This document shows positions 58,017 through 64,000 of a stretch of 64,000 nucleotides of DNA, piece by piece. Position 1 is the stretch's first letter, and the number at the start of each line of letters is the position of its first letter. Source of the DNA: Candidatus Peregrinibacteria bacterium CG10_big_fil_rev_8_21_14_0_10_55_24 (GTDB lineage: Bacteria > Patescibacteriota > Gracilibacteria > Peribacterales > Peribacteraceae); assembly GCA_002772745.1 (NCBI GenBank), contig PFDV01000001.1, positions 62,001 through 126,000 on the forward strand, given 5' to 3'. The notes under the pieces are model-generated. The model was not told where the DNA came from and did no database searches. It was given only the letters and a program-made list of their open reading frames with translations. Position numbers and translations under genes: made by a program.

Positions 58017-60116
58017 ATGCACGTCTGTCACTTCCTCCGGCAACTCCTCGTACGCAACGTGCTCACCACAGTCGTCGTGACAAGCGCGGCTATCACCGGA
58101 GGATCGCATCTGCTCGCGCAGACGAGTGGAAACATAGAGCAACTTGTGCTCTCTCGCGGAACCTTCTTTGAAATCATTGCCGACCACGCAATCCCGCAGG
58201 CACAACAGAGCTGGGTACTCACGCAGGATCAAACGTTCCTGGAGGCCGGGAGACAGGCGGTGTACCGCACACGATTCGCCGAGGTCGGCACTTTTGCACT
58301 GCGTTTGGATCTCAAATCAGTCACAACAGAGGAACGTGCTACGCGCACACTCACCATCGAAATCGCCGCAAAGAACGTCCAGGCGGACTCACAGTCTCCT
58401 GACAGCGGGAATCTGGCCCAAACGAGTCCCGCTATCGATGAGCATGGAAGAACCATCCCTGCAGCTTCCCAGAGTGTGATTGCTCTGATTCCGTTACCCG
58501 GGGTCTCAAAGCTCTCACTGGATATGGATATCCTCAGGGACAGCAATGCTGATGGCAACCCCGAAAACGACAACGATACCCAGGAGACGTACTTTTCCCA
58601 GCGATCGACGCCGCTTTACCTCTGGCTGGAGTCTCCCGTGAGGGAGAAGACACTGACCGTGCGCGGGACCGCGGCAGATGGCACCGTGAGCTCTCAGACA
58701 ATCCGCATTGTCGATCAGAGGACTGCTTCCGAGGAAGACGAAGAGGAACGACTCGCACATGGTATCGCCAGCGCAGAACATTCTGGGGGAACCGTCGCAC
58801 TCTCCTACACTCCCACGCGCGGCACGGAGAATCCTCTGCTCTTCCATTGGAACTTCGGCGATGGGCAGGAGAGCCTGCTCGATGCGCCGACACACGTCTA
58901 TACGAAAAACGGCATGTACACCGTGCGGGTACAGGTGCGCAACCTGACCACAGGCGCAGATGTGGAAGAAGCGACAACGAGTGTTTCGGTGACTACAGCG
59001 GAGGGCCTCCCCTCCCCTCTGCCTCCCGAAGGAGAAGAGCAGCCTACAGAAACGCATAAACCCTGGAGCGCACGCATCATTCTTGGAATCAAGATCCTGC
59101 TCGTAGGACTCTTCTCGATTCTCTTAGGTGCCGTGGCCATCTTCATTTTGGCAAAGCTTCGCGGGCGCGCTCCTTCCATTCAAAAAACGCTTGCCAAGGC
59201 AGAGGAGAAACTCGTCGGAGAGAAAGAGAATAATGATACGAGTGGGACGCTCGAAATCCTTGACGCTGAACTGGCCGAAGAGCCAGTCCGTGAACCTCCA
59301 AAGGAAACTCGTCTCTCAAGCAAGGAGGAGCCTCCTCCCCCTCCTCCCGTTCCTGCTCAAGAACCACCAAAAGCTGAGCTCGCGACATCCGCAGAGGAAC
59401 AACCCGAACCAGGCTTGGATGATGACGATGATGTGACGCTCCCTGCATGGCTTAAACCCGAGAAGAACACGCCACCGAAAGCTCTGGAAACTCCTCCTGC
59501 GGCAGCTAAAACTCCTGCTCCCATCAACACTCCTGAACCTTCCCCCTCAAGCACCACCATTCCGCCATGGCTCGCTGCGGAGAAGACCACTGCTCCCATG
59601 GCCACAGCACCGACTGAGCCCTCGCCTATGCCGCAGCAGAAAGAACCTCCCGCATCACCTGCACAGCAACCGCCTGCTGAGATAGCGACCTCTGTGCCCC
59701 CATGGCTGCAACCGGAGCCACAAGCGCCGTCTACGGCTCCAGAGCCAGCTTCTCAACCGCATCCAGTAACCGACGTACCCGCCGTCTCTTCCCCCGTAAT
59801 TCCCGCAGGAGCAGAGGAAGCAATCCCGCAGAGCAAGACGGAGGTGAAACTCCAGTCGTCCGCACCCGAGGGCGCCGGCCAAGCTCCGGTCGCCCCACCT
59901 GCTCCCGTACCACCCTGGCTGCAAAGTGCAGCAATACCGGAACAGAAATCTCCTCCCATAGTGCAAGGAGAGACCGAACCATCCAACGACGATGAACCTG
60001 TTGCGTTCGTCAGCGCGGACAGTCTTACGGAGAATCAGGAACATGACGAGGAAACGCCTCCCCCTCCGCCTACGGATACCTCCGCTCCCCCTCCCAGAAC
60101 ACAGCCGAAGATCTAG
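58017..60116 (+). CDS. PKD-domain membrane protein with PPWL-repeat cytoplasmic tail
   Basis: 699 residues from ATG 58017. Signal peptide (about 12-35), an Ig-like region, a PKD domain (about 255-325: TPTRGTENPLLFHWNFGDGQ, HVYTKNGMYTVRVQVRNL), one TM helix (about 350-375: IILGIKILLVGLFSILLGAV), then a 320-residue Pro/Glu/Ala tail. The tail carries four PxWL motifs: LPAWLKPE, IPPWLAAE, VPPWLQPE, VPPWLQSA. Last gene of the pilin operon. It may link the outside pilus to cytoplasmic partners through the PPWL motifs. Function inferred from context. Confidence 0.82.
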   Translation: MHVCHFLRQLLVRNVLTTVVVTSAAITGGSHLLAQTSGNIEQLVLSRGTFFEIIADHAIPQAQQSWVLTQDQTFLEAGRQAVYRTRFAEVGTFALRLDLKSVTTEERATRTLTIEIAAKNVQADSQSPDSGNLAQTSPAIDEHGRTIPAASQSVIALIPLPGVSKLSLDMDILRDSNADGNPENDNDTQETYFSQRSTPLYLWLESPVREKTLTVRGTAADGTVSSQTIRIVDQRTASEEDEEERLAHGIASAEHSGGTVALSYTPTRGTENPLLFHWNFGDGQESLLDAPTHVYTKNGMYTVRVQVRNLTTGADVEEATTSVSVTTAEGLPSPLPPEGEEQPTETHKPWSARIILGIKILLVGLFSILLGAVAIFILAKLRGRAPSIQKTLAKAEEKLVGEKENNDTSGTLEILDAELAEEPVREPPKETRLSSKEEPPPPPPVPAQEPPKAELATSAEEQPEPGLDDDDDVTLPAWLKPEKNTPPKALETPPAAAKTPAPINTPEPSPSSTTIPPWLAAEKTTAPMATAPTEPSPMPQQKEPPASPAQQPPAEIATSVPPWLQPEPQAPSTAPEPASQPHPVTDVPAVSSPVIPAGAEEAIPQSKTEVKLQSSAPEGAGQAPVAPPAPVPPWLQSAAIPEQKSPPIVQGETEPSNDDEPVAFVSADSLTENQEHDEETPPPPPTDTSAPPPRTQPKI

Positions 60117-60174
60117 CCACAGACCAGACGAGTGCGTACACTCTCCCTGCTTCCATGTAGGAACTTTTTCCCAT

Positions 60175-60252
60175 GGCGGGTGTAGCTCAGTTGGTTAGAG
60201 CGTCTGGTTGTGGCCCAGAAGGTCGAGGGTTCAACTCCCTCCACTCGCCCCA
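60175..60252 (+). tRNA. tRNA-His (GTG)
   Basis: Acceptor GCGGGTG/CACTCGC with the extra G-1 opposite C73, anticodon stem TCTGG/CCAGA, loop TTGTGGC (anticodon GTG), T-arm GAGGGTTCAACTCCCTC, encoded CCA. G-1:C73 is the His identity element. Next to hisS. Confidence 0.95.
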
Positions 60253-60255
60253 CAT

Positions 60256-60350
60256 CACCTATATCGAGGAGAGCTCAGTTGGTTAGAGCGTCTGGTCAGA
60301 GCCCAGAAGGTCGAGGGTTCAACTCCCTCCACTCGCCCCACATATAGGTG
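60256..60350. repeat. Inverted repeat enclosing the tRNA-His copy
   Basis: CACCTATAT (60256-60264) and ATATAGGTG (60342-60350) are perfect complements and enclose the altered tRNA copy. Confidence 0.75.
60263..60340 (+). pseudogene. Altered tRNA-His copy (pseudo-tRNA)
   Basis: Offset 88 nt from tRNA-His and identical over most of 70 nt, including the T-arm and CCA end. The 5' acceptor strand is changed (ATCGAGGAGA instead of GGCGGGTGTA) so it no longer pairs. The anticodon loop is TCAGAGC instead of TTGTGGC, with C33 in place of the invariant U33. It cannot be a normal tRNA. Confidence 0.8.
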
Positions 60351-60468
60351 AACGATTCATCCATTGAGAAATGGCGGGTACTCTCTGCCTGCAAGTGAAC
60401 GTATCCTTGCAATCGGTACCCTTGGCACAGCGCCAACTGGCGTGTACACTCCCTCTTTGCGTACTCCT

Positions 60469-61815
60469 ATGTCGCAACCACAGTACCGCACACCAAAGGG
60501 CACTCATGACGTCCTCCCGGAGGACCACCAGTACATGACCTATATCAAGAAGGCCGTGCGCCACCGCTGCCGACAAGCAGGGTACAAGCGCATTGATACG
60601 CCACTCTTTGAACAAAAGGACATCTTTGAGCGTGGTATCGGCGAGCACACGGACATTGTGGAGAAGGAGCTTTTTCTGGTTTCTTCCAAGCAGAAGGCTG
60701 ACGACGAACCGGAGTTTGCTCTGCGCCCCGAGTTCACTGCCGGCATCTGTCGCTCGTATATTGAGCACGGGATGCAGCAACTCCCGCAACCTGTGGAGCT
60801 CTATGCCATCGGACAATGCTTCCGTCACGACCGTCCACAGAAGGGCCGTTACCGCCAGTTCCATCAGTTCAACTTGGAAGTCATCGGTCTTAAAGACCCC
60901 AGCATCGATGCTCAGCTCATCCATGTGCTCACCAAGGTTTTCAGCGATCTCAAAATCCTCGATCGGCTCACGATGCAAATCAACAACATCGGCACCGCAG
61001 AGAACCGCATTGCATTTGTGGAAGCCCTCAAGGATTTCTTCATCGGCAAGGAACACAGTCTCCCCGAACTCGACCGCGAACGGCTGCAGGAAAACCCTCT
61101 GCGTGTCCTTGATTCCAAGGAGGAGGATACGCAGATCCTGTTAAAGAGCGCTCCCACTCTCGAACAGTTCCTGGATGAGGAGAGTAAGCTCTACCATGCG
61201 ACTCTGCTTGAATACCTTGATGCGCTTGGCGTCGTCTACGAGACGAATCCGTCGTTGGTACGGGGGCTGGATTACTACACACAAACGGTCTTCGAGTTCT
61301 GGGACAGCGAAACGAAGGGGCAGAACGCGGTGGGTGGCGGTGGCCGATACGACGGTTTAATTGAACTTCTGGGAGGTAAATCCACACCAGGCATCGGCTT
61401 CGCCGGCGGAATGGAACGCACGATCTGGCATATGAAACAGGCAGGCGTCCAGGCACCGAATAAGGACCAAGTGGACGTGTTTGTGGCACAACTGGGCAGC
61501 GAAGCCAAGAAGACCTGTCTCAAGCTTATCTCTGACCTTCGGGAGAAGGGCGTGCACACCTTAGGCGCCCTGGGAGAAGCAAGCTTAAAAAGTCAGATGC
61601 GGCTCGCAGATAAATTTGAGGTGCGTTACGCACTGCTCCTGGGCAAAATGGAAGTGAAGAATTCTACGATCATCCTGAGAGACATGGCTGCGGGCAAGCA
61701 GAAAGAGATTCCTCTCGCCAAGGCCATTCCCACGGTCATTGATCTTCTCGGCGGAGCAGAAAGCCTGGATACCTACACGCTCAAGGATCAGTTCGTGGAA
61801 ATCGACGAGGACTAG
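60469..61815 (+). CDS. hisS: Histidyl-tRNA synthetase
   Basis: 448 residues from ATG 60469. Class II synthetase: motif 1 region (GTHDVLPEDHQYMT, RIDTPLFEQKDIF), motif 2 GQCFRHDRPQKGRYRQFHQF, His A/B boxes VRGLDYYTQTVFEF and GGGGRYDGLIELLGG, motif 3 GIGFAGGMERT, C-terminal anticodon-binding domain (DQVDVFVAQLG ... LKSQMRLADKFEVRYALLLG). Charges tRNA-His, encoded just upstream. A TGTACACT -10 (60443-60450) gives a leader of about 12 nt that excludes the pseudo-tRNA. Confidence 0.97.
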   Translation: MSQPQYRTPKGTHDVLPEDHQYMTYIKKAVRHRCRQAGYKRIDTPLFEQKDIFERGIGEHTDIVEKELFLVSSKQKADDEPEFALRPEFTAGICRSYIEHGMQQLPQPVELYAIGQCFRHDRPQKGRYRQFHQFNLEVIGLKDPSIDAQLIHVLTKVFSDLKILDRLTMQINNIGTAENRIAFVEALKDFFIGKEHSLPELDRERLQENPLRVLDSKEEDTQILLKSAPTLEQFLDEESKLYHATLLEYLDALGVVYETNPSLVRGLDYYTQTVFEFWDSETKGQNAVGGGGRYDGLIELLGGKSTPGIGFAGGMERTIWHMKQAGVQAPNKDQVDVFVAQLGSEAKKTCLKLISDLREKGVHTLGALGEASLKSQMRLADKFEVRYALLLGKMEVKNSTIILRDMAAGKQKEIPLAKAIPTVIDLLGGAESLDTYTLKDQFVEIDED

Positions 61816-61832
61816 AAAAGGAATCATTGGTC

Positions 61833-61902
61833 AGGAGTCAGGCATTGGCACAGACCGACTCGAAATCCTCGCATGGTAAATGCGCTCTGCTTCCTGACTC
61901 CT
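61833..61902. repeat. Inverted word pair (AGGAGTCAGG/CCTGACTCCT)
   Basis: 10-bp perfect inverted repeat, 61833-61842 and 61893-61902, between hisS and the gyrB tail copy. Same style as other word arrays. Confidence 0.6.
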
Positions 61903-61934
61903 CAGATATCGAGATTCTTCACTCCCTCTGCGTG
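61902..61934 (-). repeat. Displaced copy of the gyrB 3' end
   Basis: Encodes HAEGVKNLDI and TGA on the minus strand; the functional gyrB end (61981-62013) encodes HAKGVKNLDI and TAA. Changes are two synonymous codons, one K/E and the stop. Its internal edge joins GTCCCTTCGACAGTGCTCAG, a REP-like sequence. Confidence 0.85.
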
Positions 61935-61980
61935 GTCCCTTCGACAGTGCTCAGGACCCTTCGCAGAAAATCCATTCGCA

Positions 61981-64000
61981 TTAGATGTCCAAATTCTTCA
62001 CTCCCTTTGCGTGGGTCTGGATGAACTTTTTGCGCGGAGCGACCTCCGCACCCATGAGCGTGGAGAAAGCGGCATCGGCACGTTCTGCGTCATCTGTCGT
62101 AACACGGAACATACTGCGGCTCTGGGGGTTCATCGTGGTATCCCACAATTGTTCCGGATTCATTTCTCCCAAACCCTTGTAGCGCTGGATGGCAACGCGG
62201 GAACTCTTTTGCACTGCTTTTTTCTCCCCCTCAGATTCCGTTTCTTCAGCTTCTTCAACCTCTTGAGCTTCTTCCGGATTCATCACCTCCTCTGTTGCCT
62301 TAAGATCTACACCAAGCTTCGTGAGTGTCTCCTCTTTTTCCTCATCGGTGTACACGTAGTGCATCTCTTTTCCCTTGGCGATCCTGTAGAGCGGCGGTTG
62401 CGCAATGTAGAGGTGCCCGCCCTCAATGAGCTCCGGGAAATAACGGTAGAAGAGCGTAAGGAGCAGGGTACGGATGTGTGCGCCATCGACATCGGCATCG
62501 GTCATGATCACGATGCGATCGTAGCGAAGTTTGGAGAAATCTTTCACGTCGCCGATGCCGATTCCCAGAGCAATGATCAAGGACTTAATCTCGTTATTCG
62601 CCAACATGCGATCCAGACGTGCCTGCTCTACGTTGAGGATTTTGCCGCGCAGAGGAAGGATGGCCTGGAACTCTCGATTGCGGCCCTGCTTCGCTGAACC
62701 ACCGGCAGAGTCACCCTCGACAATGAAGAGCTCGCACTCGCCGGGGTCCTTGCTGGAGCAGTCGGCGAGTTTTCCGGGGAGTGTCATGCCTTCCAATGCC
62801 CCCTTACGAATCACGCTGTCACGAGCAGCGCGCGCGGCCAAGCGGGCGCGCGAGGCCAGAAGACACTTGCCCACGATATCCCTGCCTTCGCCTGGATGTT
62901 CCTCCAGGTACTCGGCAAGCTTCTCATTGACCACGGTTTCCACGGCGGTCTTCATCTCGGCGTTGCCGAGCTTGGATTTGGTCTGCCCCTCGAACTGCGG
63001 TTCTTTGAGTCGCACGGAGATCACGGCTGTGAGCCCCTCACGCACGTCATCCGCCGTGAGATTCTCTTCTTTCTCTTTGAGAAAACCCTGTGCACGCGCG
63101 TAGGCATTGATAGTCCTCGTGAGCGCCGACTTGAAACCGGTCAGGTGATGGCCGCCCTCAGAGGTGTGAATGTTGTTCGCAAAACTCACCACATGCTCCT
63201 GGAATGCCTTGGTGTACTGCAGAGCGATCTCCACAAAACCGTCATCCGTATCTTTCTCGAACCAGATGGGCGTACCGATGCGCTCCTTGGACTCGTTGAG
63301 GTGCAGCACATAGGCGCTGATTCCCCCTTCGAAGTGGAAACGGTACAGACGTGGATGCAACTGATCTTCCTCAGGACGCACCTTACGCTCATCGAGAATG
63401 GCGATGGTCACTCCACGCGTGAGGTACGCCTGCTGGCGCAGGCGCGTCATGAGCATGTCCATGCTGAAGACCGTCGTGTCAAAGATTTCTTCGTCCGGCG
63501 TGAATCTGATCATGGTACCGCACTTCGTGGTTTTGCCTTCCACGGTGAGTTTTGTCGTGGGTTTCCCCCTGCTGTATTCCTGCACATAAATTTTTCCTTC
63601 GCGATACACCTCCGCGCGCATCTTTATGCTCAACGCATTCACCACGGAAGACCCAACGCCATGCAAACCACCGGAGACTTTGTACCCGCTATCGTCACCG
63701 CCGAATTTACCGCCTGCATGGAGCGTCGTGAGGACGATCTCCAACGCCGGGCGCTTGAGTTTGGGGTGCATATCGACCGGAATGCCGCGTCCGTTATCAT
63801 CCACACTCACCGATCCGTCGTCATGGAGCACGACAATGATCTGTGTGCAGTATCCACCCATGGCCTCGTCGATTGCGTTGTCGACAATCTCATAGACGCA
63901 GTGATGCAATCCACGCGTATCGGTGGACCCGATGTACATGCCTGGACGCTTACGCACGGGTTCCAGACCTTCAAGAACCTGAATCTGTCCTGCGCCGTAG
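61981..64000 (-). CDS. gyrB: DNA gyrase subunit B (5' end beyond the window)
   Basis: 672 residues visible; the frame is open through the right edge and lacks only the first few codons (reads YGAGQIQVLEGLEPVRKRPG at the edge). GHKL ATPase: YEIVDNAIDEA (Glu/Asn), DDNGRGIP, GGLHGVGSSVVNAL. Transducer domain QTKSKLGNAEM. TOPRIM: FIVEGDSAGGSAKQGRNREF, IMTDADVDGAHI. A Glu-rich insert (about 25 residues) precedes QRYKGLGEMNPEQLW. Introduces negative supercoils together with GyrA. Its last ten codons exist as a displaced copy at 61902. Confidence 0.97.
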   Translation of the reverse strand, partial: YGAGQIQVLEGLEPVRKRPGMYIGSTDTRGLHHCVYEIVDNAIDEAMGGYCTQIIVVLHDDGSVSVDDNGRGIPVDMHPKLKRPALEIVLTTLHAGGKFGGDDSGYKVSGGLHGVGSSVVNALSIKMRAEVYREGKIYVQEYSRGKPTTKLTVEGKTTKCGTMIRFTPDEEIFDTTVFSMDMLMTRLRQQAYLTRGVTIAILDERKVRPEEDQLHPRLYRFHFEGGISAYVLHLNESKERIGTPIWFEKDTDDGFVEIALQYTKAFQEHVVSFANNIHTSEGGHHLTGFKSALTRTINAYARAQGFLKEKEENLTADDVREGLTAVISVRLKEPQFEGQTKSKLGNAEMKTAVETVVNEKLAEYLEEHPGEGRDIVGKCLLASRARLAARAARDSVIRKGALEGMTLPGKLADCSSKDPGECELFIVEGDSAGGSAKQGRNREFQAILPLRGKILNVEQARLDRMLANNEIKSLIIALGIGIGDVKDFSKLRYDRIVIMTDADVDGAHIRTLLLTLFYRYFPELIEGGHLYIAQPPLYRIAKGKEMHYVYTDEEKEETLTKLGVDLKATEEVMNPEEAQEVEEAEETESEGEKKAVQKSSRVAIQRYKGLGEMNPEQLWDTTMNPQSRSMFRVTTDDAERADAAFSTLMGAEVAPRKKFIQTHAKGVKNLDI

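Noticed and set aside
60256-60350. Second functional tRNA gene beside tRNA-His
   Set aside because: The acceptor stem does not pair and position 33 is C, so a working tRNA is unlikely.
1-64000. Genome-wide recoding of TGA to glycine as in Gracilibacteria
   Set aside because: Many solid genes end at TGA at the expected family length (greA, the TraG-like gene, the cohesin protein), so TGA is a stop here.

Overview
The window looks like chromosome from a Candidate Phyla Radiation (Patescibacteria) bacterium, most likely of the Peregrinibacteria/Peribacteria group. This is inferred from gene content, not from rRNA. It is GC-rich with compact genes and standard-code TGA stops. Core information genes (gyrB, dnaG, rpoD, leuS, hisS, der, greA, holA, ftsK) lie beside surface-layer (SLH) proteins, secreted cohesin/dockerin-type and PKD/Calx-beta proteins, small VirB2-like pilins with a TraG-like ATPase, and many lineage-specific small proteins. 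No respiratory chain genes are seen.

Layout. 0-5.5 kb: proline-rich hypothetical proteins, two SLH proteins and a DMT exporter. 5.7-11 kb: carB (CPSase I/CAD-like), greA, holA. 11.1-14.1 kb: a dockerin, a cohesin/Cys-rich/FN3 membrane protein and a cupredoxin membrane protein, probably one surface operon. 15-19.1 kb: a P-loop kinase/dCMP deaminase fusion, then an islet bounded by a 48-bp direct repeat that holds a multi-hairpin RNA candidate and an Upf1-like helicase. 19-26.9 kb: radical SAM protein, CuA-type lipoprotein, ABC exporter, tRNA-Tyr with broken copies on both sides, SMR exporter, two AT-rich foreign genes and a TGA-interrupted gene. 27-31 kb: rhamnose-type epimerase/reductase, ftsK, rdgB. 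31-36 kb: an ECF sigma module, ZIP transporter and two lipoproteins. 36-50 kb: UvrD/RecB-like nuclease-helicase, rpoD with an extra zinc ribbon, dnaG, a four-helix-bundle gene between inverted word arrays, leuS, der, a LOG-family protein, mltG, ybaB. 50-60 kb: TraG-like ATPase, RlpA-like and 3D/peptidoglycan-binding proteins, three pilins, and a PKD membrane protein with a PPWL-repeat tail. 60-64 kb: tRNA-His plus an altered copy, hisS, gyrB (runs off the window).

Three themes recur. First, about twenty genes start 6-10 nt after a TATAAT-like hexamer and lack a Shine-Dalgarno sequence, so many mRNAs are probably leaderless. Second, several essential or housekeeping genes (gyrB, der, the TraG-like gene twice, tRNA-Tyr) have a second truncated copy of their own end next door. 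The broken side joins a REP-like sequence beginning CTTCG, and the coding copies keep the peptide while changing codons. The dCMP deaminase gene shows a related 3'-end duplication around the helicase islet. Third, many intergenic regions carry inverted arrays of short words, each site with its own word.
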